Below are positions 1 through 7,778 of a stretch of 64,000 bases of DNA, piece by piece. Numbering within the stretch: position 1 is the stretch's first letter; every line of letters starts with the position of its first letter. Position numbers and translations under genes: made by a program. The stretch is from an uncultured Flavobacteriales bacterium (GTDB lineage: Bacteria > Bacteroidota > Bacteroidia > Flavobacteriales_G > Salibacteraceae): assembly GCA_943788775.1 (NCBI GenBank), contig CALSRO010000002.1:310001-374000 (forward strand). Reading direction: 5' to 3'. The notes under the pieces were generated by a model. That model saw only the letters and a list, made by a program, of their open reading frames with translations, ran no database searches and was not told where the DNA came from.

Positions 1-1
1 G

Positions 2-832
2 GGAACATGGTATCCTATGGGTGGCATGAACAAGATTGTGGAAGGAATGGTCAAGCTGGCGGAAGAAGTTGGCGTAAAATTCAAGTATAATCAACCCGTT
101 GAACGGATTTCCATGAACGGTACTATGATCGTTGAAGCTGGCGGACACGAAATAAAGAGTGATTTTGTTGTTGGTGGAGCAGATTACCATCATATAGAAA
201 CGCACTTGCTAGATAAAGCGGACAGACAATACAGTGAAAGGTATTGGGAGGGACGCACTATGGCCCCATCGTGCCTCCTTTATTATGTTGGAGTAGATAA
301 ACGGGTGGAAGGTCTAAAGCATCACAACCTGTTTTTTGACACGCCCTTCGATGAGCATGCCATAGAGATATATAAAACCAGTAAATGGCCAAGAAACCCA
401 CTGTTTTATGTGTGTTGCCCCTCCAAAACGGATAACACAGTCGCTCCTATGGGTAAGGAAAACTTATTCATCTTGATCCCAATTGCACCAGGTTTGGAAG
501 GCGATGATCAGAAAAAACGTGACGATTATTTCAAAATGGTGATTGATAGAATCGAACGTCATACAGGAAGCTCATTTTCCGAAGCCATTAGTTATCAAAA
601 AAGTTACTCGGTATCTGAATTTAAGTCCGATTACAATTCATTTAAAGGTAATGCTTATGGTCTTGCCAATACATTGAAGCAGACGGCTTTTCTAAAGCCA
701 AGACTTCAGCACAAAAAAATCAAAAATCTTTATTACACAGGTCAACTAACCACTCCTGGACCGGGCATGCCGCCTTCCTTGATCAGTGGACAAGTCGTAG
801 CTGACCAAATTCTTAAATCAATAAAATCATAA
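2..832 (+). CDS. crtI: Phytoene desaturase (CrtI family), 3' part only
   Basis: This is the C-terminal ~276 residues of a CrtI-type FAD-dependent carotenoid desaturase, which introduces double bases pairs of conjugation into phytoene on the way to coloured carotenoids. The frame is open from base 2, so the gene begins upstream of the window. The visible start reads GTWYPMGGMNKI, a conserved CrtI stretch before the substrate domain, so the internal ATG at 17 is not the real start. Near the C-terminus, TGQLTTPGPGMPPS resembles the conserved C-terminal FAD-contact segment of the family. crtB follows 5 bases later and idi lies downstream, which supports a carotenoid role. The number of desaturation steps cannot be read from this fragment. 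Confidence 0.93.
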   Translation, partial: GTWYPMGGMNKIVEGMVKLAEEVGVKFKYNQPVERISMNGTMIVEAGGHEIKSDFVVGGADYHHIETHLLDKADRQYSERYWEGRTMAPSCLLYYVGVDKRVEGLKHHNLFFDTPFDEHAIEIYKTSKWPRNPLFYVCCPSKTDNTVAPMGKENLFILIPIAPGLEGDDQKKRDDYFKMVIDRIERHTGSSFSEAISYQKSYSVSEFKSDYNSFKGNAYGLANTLKQTAFLKPRLQHKKIKNLYYTGQLTTPGPGMPPSLISGQVVADQILKSIKS

Positions 833-837
833 GGCTT

Positions 838-1674
838 ATGAAAGCATTATTTGATGAGACATCCTTTAAAACAAGCAAGCTAACAACGCGTGCCTACAGC
901 ACTTCATTTTCACTTGGGACTCGATTTCTTGGCGCTTCCATCCAAGACGCTATTTATGGGATCTACGGGTTTGTAAGATTTGCCGATGAGATAGTAGATA
1001 CTTTTCATGACTACGATAAGCAGAGATTACTTGAAAAGTTCAAGAGAGACACCTATGAAGCAATTGAAGATGGCATTTCCTTAAATCCAATCTTGAACAG
1101 CTTTCAACACGTGGTGCGCGAGTTCAAAATCGATCATGAATTGATCGATACTTTTTTAGAAAGTATGGAAATGGACTTAAATAAATCAGAATATAACCAA
1201 CAGGGCTATGAAAAGTACATTCTAGGTTCAGCAGAAGTCGTTGGTTTAATGTGCCTAAAAGTGTTTGTTCATGGCAATGAATCTGAGTACCAAAGGCTTC
1301 AATATGCAGCCATGAGACTAGGTGCTGCTTTCCAAAAAATCAACTTCTTACGCGACCTAAAGGCAGATTTTGAAGGCATGGGAAGGTCTTATTTTCCAAG
1401 CGCAGATATGGACAACTTCGATGATGAGCAGAAAAAGAAAATTGAGGAAGAAATTGCGATTGATTTTGCAGAAGGATATGCCGGAATTTTAGAATTACCG
1501 AAGTCTTCGCGATTCGGAGTTTATATGGCATATATCTATTTCTACCAGCTATTCAAAAAAATTCAAAGAACACATGCCGCGCGCATTTTGGAGGAAAGAA
1601 TTCGCATTCCAGACCCACAGAAATACGGTATATTCTTAGAAAGTTACATCAAGCATAGTTTGAATTTACTATGA
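838..1674 (+). CDS. crtB: Phytoene synthase
   Basis: This 278-residue protein belongs to the squalene/phytoene synthase family, which condenses two geranylgeranyl diphosphates into phytoene. The first Asp-rich motif is DEIVD (residues 50-54). The second is in RDLKADFEGMGRSYFP around residues 175-190. Both bind the Mg-diphosphate of the substrate. The length is normal for bacterial CrtB. The gene starts 5 bases after crtI and its end overlaps the next gene by 4 bases, so it is co-transcribed with the pigment operon. The protein is predicted to be cytoplasmic or loosely membrane-associated. Confidence 0.95.
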   Translation: MKALFDETSFKTSKLTTRAYSTSFSLGTRFLGASIQDAIYGIYGFVRFADEIVDTFHDYDKQRLLEKFKRDTYEAIEDGISLNPILNSFQHVVREFKIDHELIDTFLESMEMDLNKSEYNQQGYEKYILGSAEVVGLMCLKVFVHGNESEYQRLQYAAMRLGAAFQKINFLRDLKADFEGMGRSYFPSADMDNFDDEQKKKIEEEIAIDFAEGYAGILELPKSSRFGVYMAYIYFYQLFKKIQRTHAARILEERIRIPDPQKYGIFLESYIKHSLNLL

Positions 1675-2165
1675 TCCGTTCCTTTCTAATATTGAGTGTC
1701 ATTTTCAATTGCTTCTCTCTCAAGGCATCGGATTTTGAAAAAAAGCCACTGTGCAGCTCATTTTTTGAAGCTTCAAAAGATGAGTCTAAGCGCACAGAAT
1801 TTCACAATTTTCTGGACGAAATCAAGTCCAAGGAATCGGCTCAATTAGCCTATTTGGGGGCAGCCAAAACCTTGATGGCCGAAATTGTTTCAAACCCGTA
1901 TTCGAAATACAGCTATTTCAAGGATGGTAAAGAGTTGATCGAGCGGGCAGTAAACTCGAACCCCACCAATCCTGAGATTCGCTATGTTCGGTTCATGATT
2001 CAACTCAACACCCCAGATTTTCTAGATTACAACGATGATCTAGTTACCGACTTCAAAATCATAAAACACAGCATTGAAAACGCAATAGTAAAGGTTGAAT
2101 GGATGAATCATTTGTTGGCCTACTTGGATGCCAATCCTACAGATTTTCAAATTTCAAACACATAG
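1671..2165 (+). CDS. Small secreted or periplasmic protein of unknown function in the carotenoid operon
   Basis: This 164-residue protein has an N-terminal hydrophobic signal-like segment (residues 1-19, ending near LKASD), so it is probably exported. The remainder is mostly helical and charged. A stretch around residues 60-110 (ending SNPTNPEIRYVRFMIQ) resembles TPR-type helical packing, but no domain is certain. The start overlaps the crtB stop by 4 bases, and idi follows within a few bases, so it is translated as part of the pigment operon. I do not recognise a biochemical function. Its position between crtB and idi suggests a pigment- or envelope-related role, which is inference only. Confidence 0.75.
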   Translation: MIRSFLILSVIFNCFSLKASDFEKKPLCSSFFEASKDESKRTEFHNFLDEIKSKESAQLAYLGAAKTLMAEIVSNPYSKYSYFKDGKELIERAVNSNPTNPEIRYVRFMIQLNTPDFLDYNDDLVTDFKIIKHSIENAIVKVEWMNHLLAYLDANPTDFQISNT

Positions 2166-2171
2166 AAATTG

Positions 2172-2696
2172 ATGATCGAAGAAGTAATACTGGTAGATGA
2201 AAAGGATATGGAAATCGGTTCCATGGAAAAAATGAAAGCACACGAAGAGTCAAAACTTCATCGTGCATTTTCGGTCTTTCTATTCAATGAAAGATGTGAA
2301 ATGTTGATTCATCAGCGTGCATTAGAGAAATATCATTCTGGGGGGTTATGGACCAACGCCTGCTGCAGTCATCCACGACCTGGTGAAAACACGAAATCCG
2401 CAGCAGAGAGGCGATTGTACGAAGAGCTTCGAATCCAATGTCAAATTAATGAAGTTTATTCATTTATCTACAAAGCCAAATTGGACAAGGGCTTAACCGA
2501 ACATGAATTTGACCATGTGTTCTTTGGGAGATTTAATGATGAATTAAATCCTAACCCTAAAGAAGTCTTGGATTGGAAGTATATCTCCATACAAGATTTG
2601 AATCATGAAATTAATCACTCGCCAGAACAATATACTGAGTGGTTCAAGATTGCACTCCAAGGATTAGAAGCTCAGAAAATAGCATTGAAAGCGTAA
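2172..2696 (+). CDS. idi: Isopentenyl-diphosphate delta-isomerase, type I
   Basis: This Nudix-fold type I IPP isomerase (about 174 residues) interconverts IPP and DMAPP, the C5 units for carotenoids and quinones. The catalytic Cys lies in NACCSHPRPGE, and the catalytic Glu region is EHEFDHVFFG. A Nudix-like segment AAERRLYEEL follows the Cys motif. A TTG at 2169 is in frame, but the ATG at 2172 (MIEEVILVDE) fits the family N-terminus better. The stop overlaps the next ATG in a TAATG junction, a sign of translational coupling. It supplies precursor for crtB in the same operon. Confidence 0.95.
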   Translation: MIEEVILVDEKDMEIGSMEKMKAHEESKLHRAFSVFLFNERCEMLIHQRALEKYHSGGLWTNACCSHPRPGENTKSAAERRLYEELRIQCQINEVYSFIYKAKLDKGLTEHEFDHVFFGRFNDELNPNPKEVLDWKYISIQDLNHEINHSPEQYTEWFKIALQGLEAQKIALKA

Positions 2697-3106
2697 TGAA
2701 GGTAAGAGTATCACGCAAGGCACATTTCAACGCAGCCCATAGATTGAACAATCTCGATTGGTCAGTGGAGCAAAATCAGCGTGTATTTGGCAAATGCAAT
2801 AATCCAAACGGACATGGTCATAACTATGAAGTCATTGCGCATGTGATAGGCGAGATCGACCAAGAGTCAGGTTATGTCATGGATATGAAAGATCTCAAGC
2901 AATTCATGCGCGAGGAAATAGAAGATCGATATGATCATAAGAATTTGAATTTAGATGTTCCAGAATTCATGGATTTGAACCCAACAGCGGAAAATATGGT
3001 AGTTGTGATCTGGAATAGACTGAGGAAAAGAATTGACAATAAACACCAGTTGGTGGTCACCTTATATGAAACGGAAAGAAATTATGTCGAATACAGCGGT
3101 AACTGA
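2696..3106 (+). CDS. 6-pyruvoyl-tetrahydropterin synthase / QueD-type enzyme
   Basis: This is a PTPS/QueD-family protein of about 136 residues. The zinc-binding histidines are visible at His15 (AHFNAAHRL), His40 and His42 (NGHGHNYE). Cys34, just upstream in the CNNPNGHGHNY segment, is at the position of the catalytic Cys of true PTPS. The enzyme acts on 7,8-dihydroneopterin triphosphate, the product of GTP cyclohydrolase I. folE overlaps its 3' end, so the two sequential pterin enzymes are coupled. An ATG at 2696 in the TAATG junction is preferred over longer frames. Either a tetrahydropterin product or queuosine precursor is possible. Co-location with folE, SDR and photolyase and the absence of queCEF nearby favour a pterin cofactor. 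Confidence 0.88.
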   Translation: MKVRVSRKAHFNAAHRLNNLDWSVEQNQRVFGKCNNPNGHGHNYEVIAHVIGEIDQESGYVMDMKDLKQFMREEIEDRYDHKNLNLDVPEFMDLNPTAENMVVVIWNRLRKRIDNKHQLVVTLYETERNYVEYSGN

Positions 3107-3758
3107 CGAATTGCTAGAAGCTTTGGATTACGAACATTATTGGAATGGGCTTTCAACTCCTATGAGAGATGATGTAAACCCTCTTTCAAAAGAGGAAAAA
3201 ATTGAAAAAATCCGATCGCATTTTAAAAGTATCATGGAGACGCTTGGAATGGATTTGAACGATGATAGTTTGCAAGAGACACCTCTGCGCGTTGCTAAGA
3301 TGTATGTGAACGAAGTCTTCAAAGGCTTAGATGCAGATAACAAACCTGCTATTAAACTCTTCAAGAATGGCTATAAATACAAGGAGATGCTCGTGGAACG
3401 AGATATTACTGTTTATAGTTATTGCGAACACCACTTTGTGCCGATTATTGGAAAAGCACACGTAGCATATATTAGCAATGGAAATGTAATTGGATTAAGC
3501 AAGATTAATCGGTTAGTAGAGTATTATTCAAAGCGTCCTCAGGTACAAGAAAGACTAAATGAGCAAATTGCTCGAGCCTTGATAGAGGTTTTGAAAACTG
3601 AAGATGTTGCGGTAATCATTGATGCCGAGCACCTTTGTGTGAAATCACGTGGAATTCAAGACACAGCCAGTAGCACTGTTACGGCAAGCTATCACGGTAA
3701 ATTCAAAAATGAGACAACTCGAAAAGAGTTCTTGACATATATCAATCTTAACGCCTAA
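3084..3758 (+). CDS. folE: GTP cyclohydrolase I
   Basis: This 224-residue type I GTP cyclohydrolase converts GTP to dihydroneopterin triphosphate, the entry step of folate and pterin synthesis. Zinc ligands are visible in YCEHHFVPIIGKAHVAYI (Cys and His) and in HLCVKSRGIQDT (second Cys). The segment GLSKINRLVEYYSKRPQVQE is typical of the active-site region. The start at 3084 (MSNTAVTDELLEAL) overlaps the end of the PTPS gene by 23 bases. Placement in a carotenoid/photolyase operon suggests that it makes a pterin for light-related proteins, for instance an antenna cofactor, in addition to or instead of folate. That link is inference. Confidence 0.95.
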   Translation: MSNTAVTDELLEALDYEHYWNGLSTPMRDDVNPLSKEEKIEKIRSHFKSIMETLGMDLNDDSLQETPLRVAKMYVNEVFKGLDADNKPAIKLFKNGYKYKEMLVERDITVYSYCEHHFVPIIGKAHVAYISNGNVIGLSKINRLVEYYSKRPQVQERLNEQIARALIEVLKTEDVAVIIDAEHLCVKSRGIQDTASSTVTASYHGKFKNETTRKEFLTYINLNA

Positions 3759-3764
3759 GCCACA

Positions 3765-4448
3765 ATGAAAGTTTTAGTCATTGGCGGTAGTAAGGGAATC
3801 GGGAAAGCCTGTGCCGAGCAGTTGCTGGAAAGCGGAAATGAGGTAATTGTAGCAGCCCGATCCAACAATTCCATCAGTCATTTGCCGCTTGAGTTTATTG
3901 ATCTAGATGTTCTAGAGGATGTCTCATCTCTAGAAGATTTTGACGAACTCAACGGCTTAATCTATTGTCCAGGTAGTATCAACCTGAGGCCATTTCATCG
4001 ATTAACCGGGGAAGACTTTAAAAACGACTTCGAACTAAACGTTTACGGAGCCATCAAATGCATTCAATCCTGTTTGCCAGCATTGAAGAAAGGTAAGGGT
4101 TCCGTGGTTCTTTTTAGTACAGTTGCCGTGCAGCAAGGAATGGCTTTTCATGCCTCGGTTGCGGCTTCAAAAGGAGCAATTGAAGGTCTCACTAGGTCAT
4201 TGGCTTCCGAGTTAGCTCCGCACATCAGAGTGAATGCCATTGCACCCAGCCTAACCGACACACCTCTTGCTGGGGCCTTACTTTCAAACGACAAAAAGCG
4301 CGAGGCAAGTGAAGAAAGGCATCCACTGAAGCGAGTTGGTAATGCGAAAGAAATTGCCTCGATGGCTGTGCATTTGGTTTCTGAAAACGGAGGCTGGATC
4401 ACGGGTCAGGTAATTGGAATTGATGGCGGAATGAGCAGGGTGCGCTAG
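3765..4448 (+). CDS. SDR-family protein lacking the usual catalytic tyrosine
   Basis: This 227-residue classical-type short-chain dehydrogenase/reductase has the NAD(P)-binding glycine motif GGSKGIGK (residues 7-14) and a Ser at residue 118 in the strand before the active site. At the normal YxxxK catalytic position the sequence reads HASVAASKGA, so Lys136 is kept but Val132 stands where the Tyr is expected. The C-terminal GGWITGQVIGIDGGMS is typical for the family. It sits between folE and a flavin reductase-like gene with gaps of only 2-6 bases. It may be a pterin-related reductase, a divergent reductase using another acid, or a binding protein. The substrate is unknown. Confidence 0.85.
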   Translation: MKVLVIGGSKGIGKACAEQLLESGNEVIVAARSNNSISHLPLEFIDLDVLEDVSSLEDFDELNGLIYCPGSINLRPFHRLTGEDFKNDFELNVYGAIKCIQSCLPALKKGKGSVVLFSTVAVQQGMAFHASVAASKGAIEGLTRSLASELAPHIRVNAIAPSLTDTPLAGALLSNDKKREASEERHPLKRVGNAKEIASMAVHLVSENGGWITGQVIGIDGGMSRVR

Positions 4449-4450
4449 CT

Positions 4451-5059
4451 ATGGCAGTTTTTACTGAAATAGACTGGGCTGAGCGCAAGGATCGGTACTG
4501 GGCAAACTTCTTCAACACATTAAGCGGAGTAAGATCCTCCGTTCTTGTTGGAACAACTAACCTTCAAGGTCAGCACAACTTGGCTATTTTCAATTCTTTG
4601 GTGCATCTAGGTGCGAATCCCCCTTTGCTAGGGTTTATTCTGAGACCGACAACCGTTCCTCGAGATACCTATGAAAATATTCTGACCCAGAAGTATTACA
4701 CACTCAATCACATTTCAGAATCTATGTTTGACGCTGCGCATCAAACGTCTGCCAAATATGAAAGTGATGTGAGCGAATTTATGGCCACCGGTCTTACTCC
4801 CCAATTTGACGCTCAAAACAATGCCCCATTTGTGAAGGAAAGTCCGATCAAAATGCTGATGGAATTTCAAGAAGAACATTTGGTGGTGAATGGTACTAGA
4901 TTGATTGTCGGTCAAGTCAAAGAAGTCATATTAAACGATGCAATTATCGAAGTTGACGGATCTATAAAGGTCGCAGATGAGCATCTAGTCGCTACCAGCG
5001 GTTTGTATAATTATCATAGGTTCTCATTTTTAAAGAAAAAATCTTTCGCTCGCCCATGA
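4451..5059 (+). CDS. Flavin reductase-like / flavoredoxin-type FMN-binding protein
   Basis: This 202-residue protein resembles the flavin reductase-like (split beta-barrel FMN-binding) family. The early segment SSVLVGTTNLQGQHNLAIFN followed by LLGFILRPTTVPRDTYENI fits the FMN-binding core of flavoredoxin-type proteins. The gene begins 2 bases after the SDR stop and overlaps the photolyase start by 4 bases (ATGA), so it is coupled to both. A role in supplying reduced flavin, for example for photolyase FAD or a pterin/flavin redox step, is plausible from context but not shown. No signal peptide is seen. Confidence 0.8.
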   Translation: MAVFTEIDWAERKDRYWANFFNTLSGVRSSVLVGTTNLQGQHNLAIFNSLVHLGANPPLLGFILRPTTVPRDTYENILTQKYYTLNHISESMFDAAHQTSAKYESDVSEFMATGLTPQFDAQNNAPFVKESPIKMLMEFQEEHLVVNGTRLIVGQVKEVILNDAIIEVDGSIKVADEHLVATSGLYNYHRFSFLKKKSFARP

Positions 5060-6357
5060 ACGAAATAGATTTTTTTTGGTTCAGACGCGATCTTCGCTTA
5101 GAAGATAATACAGGTTTATACCACGCGTTAAAAGAGGGAAAAAACGTACAACCCATCTTCATTTTCGATAGAAACATTCTTGATGATCTAGAAGATAAAG
5201 AAGACCGCAGGGTAAGCTTTATCTATGCTCAAATTGAGCGCCTCAAGCGAGAATTGCAATCTAAAGGTTCAGACTTGTGGGTATTTTACGGCTCTCCGAT
5301 AGGTGTATTTCAGTCACTGCTGAAAGAGTACTCGATCACCGGCCTTTTTGCCAACAAGGACTATGAGCCATACGCTCGTGAAAGAGATAAAAAGGTTTAT
5401 GATCTGTTTCAAAGTCACAACCTCAAGTTTCGCGCTTTCAAGGACCATGTAATTTTTGAGAAGGAAGAAGTAATAAAGGATGATGGCAAGCCATACACTG
5501 TTTTTACTCCTTATTCAAAGAAATGGAAAGCTAAACTGAACGATTTCTATTTGAAGCCCTACCCTACTGAATCGTATTTCAATCACTTGCGCCACACAGA
5601 TGCATCACCGCTGCTTGGCCTCGAATCAATGGGTTTCAAAAAACACGCTGATGATTGGAACGACAAGTCTGTTGACAAGGCTATTATAGCTAAATACCAT
5701 GAAAGGCGTGACATCCCTTCATTGAGAGGAACTTCTGGGTTGAGTGTTCATTTACGATTTGGCACTGTCAGCATTAGACAATTGGCTCAAGTCGGTATAA
5801 ATCTTAATGAAAAATGGCTTAATGAATTAATTTGGAGAGACTTTTACCAATCCATTTTATGGCATTTTCCGCATGTGGCTAATAGCAGTTTTAAGCCTGC
5901 TTACGATTTCATCCCTTGGCTAAATGATGAATCACACTTTGAAGCGTGGTGTGAAGGCAAAACAGGTTATCCAATTGTAGATGCTGGAATGCGTGAATTA
6001 AACCAAACTGGATTTATGCATAATAGAGTGCGCATGATCGTTTCGAGCTTCTTGACTAAGCATTTGTTAATTGACTGGAGATGGGGAGAGGCATATTTCG
6101 CTCAAAAACTCATTGACTTTGACTTAGCTTCAAACAATGGTGGTTGGCAATGGGCCGCCAGTTCTGGTGTGGATGCGGCACCGTATTTCAGAGTTTTTAA
6201 CCCATACCTGCAAACTGAGAGATTTGATCCTGAGCTAAAATATGTTCGAAAATGGGTGCATGAACTGAATTCTCCTTCCTACCCAAAACCAATAGTCGAG
6301 CACAAAATGGCTCGGGAGAGGGCAATTAATACCTACAAAAAAGCCCTATCGAAATAG
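5056..6357 (+). CDS. phr: Deoxyribodipyrimidine photolyase (cryptochrome/photolyase family)
   Basis: This 433-residue photolyase repairs UV-induced pyrimidine dimers using blue light and FAD. The N-terminal Rossmann-like antenna domain opens with WFRRDLRLEDNTGLYHAL. The helical FAD domain contains NELIWRDFYQSILWHFP, GYPIVDAGMRELNQTGFMHN and WQWAASSGVDAAPYFRVFNP, which are the strongest FAD and DNA-lesion binding signatures of the family. The length is typical of class I-type CPD photolyases. A cryptochrome-only role is possible but less likely. It is the last gene of the operon, and its last codons form one arm of the terminator hairpin shared with paaB. Overlap with the flavin reductase-like gene and the pterin genes upstream matches its need for FAD and an antenna chromophore. 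Confidence 0.94.
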   Translation: MNEIDFFWFRRDLRLEDNTGLYHALKEGKNVQPIFIFDRNILDDLEDKEDRRVSFIYAQIERLKRELQSKGSDLWVFYGSPIGVFQSLLKEYSITGLFANKDYEPYARERDKKVYDLFQSHNLKFRAFKDHVIFEKEEVIKDDGKPYTVFTPYSKKWKAKLNDFYLKPYPTESYFNHLRHTDASPLLGLESMGFKKHADDWNDKSVDKAIIAKYHERRDIPSLRGTSGLSVHLRFGTVSIRQLAQVGINLNEKWLNELIWRDFYQSILWHFPHVANSSFKPAYDFIPWLNDESHFEAWCEGKTGYPIVDAGMRELNQTGFMHNRVRMIVSSFLTKHLLIDWRWGEAYFAQKLIDFDLASNNGGWQWAASSGVDAAPYFRVFNPYLQTERFDPELKYVRKWVHELNSPSYPKPIVEHKMARERAINTYKKALSK

Positions 6358-6360
6358 GGC
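6343..6360. terminator. Terminator hairpin between photolyase and paaB
   Basis: A perfect 7-bp stem GCCCTAT / ATAGGGC closes a CGAA tetraloop. Six A residues precede it on the + strand, so on the - strand the hairpin is followed by a six-T run. It is therefore a good intrinsic terminator for paaA-paaB. It also covers the final codons of the photolyase gene, so any effect on the + strand would overlap coding sequence. Confidence 0.8.
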
Positions 6361-6368
6361 CTCCTTGA

Positions 6369-6659
6369 TCACATATACTTTACCTCATCCGGTAACTCGT
6401 AGAACGTTGGATGACGATATATTTTGTCGTTTGCAGGATCGAAAAGCGCATCCTTTGCATCAGGATCCGAAGCAAGAATGTTATTTGACTCTACTACCCA
6501 AATACTTATTCCTTCACTTCGTCTGGTATAGACATCACGTGCCATCTCCAAAGCCATTTCTGCGTCCGCAGCATGCAGACTTCCAGAGTGTCGGTGGCTC
6601 AACCCTGCCTTGCTTCGCACAAACACCTCCCATAGAGGCCAATTCTTTTTATTAGACAT
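6369..6659 (-). CDS. paaB: 1,2-phenylacetyl-CoA epoxidase subunit B
   Basis: This 96-residue protein matches PaaB, the small subunit of the phenylacetyl-CoA ring-epoxidising monooxygenase. Supporting stretches are NWPLWEVFVRSKAGLSHRH at the N-terminus, HAADAEMALEMARDVYTRR and SIWVVESNNI. PaaB bridges PaaA-PaaC heterodimers in the multicomponent complex and is usually encoded directly after paaA, as here (17-base gap). In most clusters paaC and paaD follow. Here the gene is followed at once by an intrinsic terminator and the convergent photolyase gene, so those subunits are absent from this locus. Confidence 0.94.
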   Translation of the reverse strand: MSNKKNWPLWEVFVRSKAGLSHRHSGSLHAADAEMALEMARDVYTRRSEGISIWVVESNNILASDPDAKDALFDPANDKIYRHPTFYELPDEVKYM

Positions 6660-6676
6660 AGTGGTAGATTTAAATG

Positions 6677-7627
6677 TTAGGCCGCGGCCATTTCAGATTT
6701 TCTTGATTTCTTTTTGTCGGCATACACCAAAGCTGCCTCACGCACCCAAGCACCATCATCGTATGCACCTTTTCGGTCACGAAGTCTTTGCCTATTGCAT
6801 TTCCCATTGCCCTTGACAACATTCCAGAATTCGTCCCAGTCAATCGGACCCATTTCCCAATGTCCAGATTCTTCGTTGAATTTCAAATCGGGATCAGGCA
6901 CTTCACATCCCAATAAATGACATTGTGGTACAGTCATGTCGAGAAACCGTTGACGCAATTCATCATTACTAAACCGCTTGATTTTCCATTTCATGCTTTG
7001 AGCCGAATGTTCAGATTCGGCATCATTTGGTCCAAACATCATTAACGCGGGCCACCACCATCGATTAATCGCATCCTGAGCCATTCTCTTCTGTTCTGGC
7101 GTGCCGTTTGCCATTTTCAGCATAATGCTATATCCCTGTCTTTGATGAAAACTTTCTTCTTTACAAACGCGAATCATAGCACGGCTGTATGGTCCAAAAG
7201 AACACCGACAAAGAGGCACTTGATTCATAATAGCTGCACCATCTACCAACCAGCCAATGGCTCCTATGTCAGCCCAAGTGAGTGTAGGATAATTGAAAAT
7301 GGATGAATATTTAGCCTTGCCTGAATGCAAATCATCAATTGTATCATCTCTTTCCACCCCTAAAGTTTCGCAAGCGCTGTATAGATACAAACCATGACCT
7401 GCTTCATCTTGCACTTTAGCTAAAAGAGCTACCTTTCGGGTTAAGCTGGGCGCTCGAGTAATCCAGTTCGCCTCAGGAAGCATTCCTACTACCTCACTGT
7501 GTGCGTGTTGTGAAATTTGACGAATCAATGTTTTCCGATATGACTCGGGCATCCAATCCTTCGGTTCAATTTTGATTTCATTGTCGACCTTCTCTTGGAA
7601 GATCTGCTCTAAGTTTTTTTCAGCCAT
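6677..7627 (-). CDS. paaA: 1,2-phenylacetyl-CoA epoxidase catalytic subunit A
   Basis: This 316-residue ferritin-like di-iron oxygenase subunit converts phenylacetyl-CoA to the ring-1,2-epoxide, the first committed step of aerobic phenylacetate breakdown. Di-iron ligand regions are visible as [18 protein letters not shown] and [16 protein letters not shown] (ExxH-type), with [19 protein letters not shown] near the second half. The start ATG at 7627 precedes [15 protein letters not shown]. It is the first gene of a two-gene unit with paaB and diverges from paaE across a 151-base promoter region. Confidence 0.95.
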   Translation of the reverse strand: MAEKNLEQIFQEKVDNEIKIEPKDWMPESYRKTLIRQISQHAHSEVVGMLPEANWITRAPSLTRKVALLAKVQDEAGHGLYLYSACETLGVERDDTIDDLHSGKAKYSSIFNYPTLTWADIGAIGWLVDGAAIMNQVPLCRCSFGPYSRAMIRVCKEESFHQRQGYSIMLKMANGTPEQKRMAQDAINRWWWPALMMFGPNDAESEHSAQSMKWKIKRFSNDELRQRFLDMTVPQCHLLGCEVPDPDLKFNEESGHWEMGPIDWDEFWNVVKGNGKCNRQRLRDRKGAYDDGAWVREAALVYADKKKSRKSEMAAA

Positions 7628-7752
7628 AGCCTTTAGGTGTATTTGCGAATATAATTACCAATGTGCTTGTGGTGGTTAGTTCTGATTAAAATCAGTGACT
7701 AAACAACTTGGAAGTTCATTATGTTCGCTACATTGTTATATCCTTCTAATAC

Positions 7753-7760
7753 TAAATTTG
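7753..7760 (+). promoter_or_regulatory. Bacteroidota-type -7 box upstream of paaE
   Basis: TAAATTTG matches the TAnnTTTG consensus of the Bacteroidota primary sigma factor. A TTG at 7733-7735 lies 17 bases upstream, within the spacing known for -33 elements. The ATG of paaE follows 18 bases after the box. The same intergenic region (7628-7778) must hold the divergent paaA promoter. On that strand I see only a near match, TATATTCG at 7653-7646. Confidence 0.5.
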
Positions 7761-7778
7761 ACAACCTAATTTTTTCGA

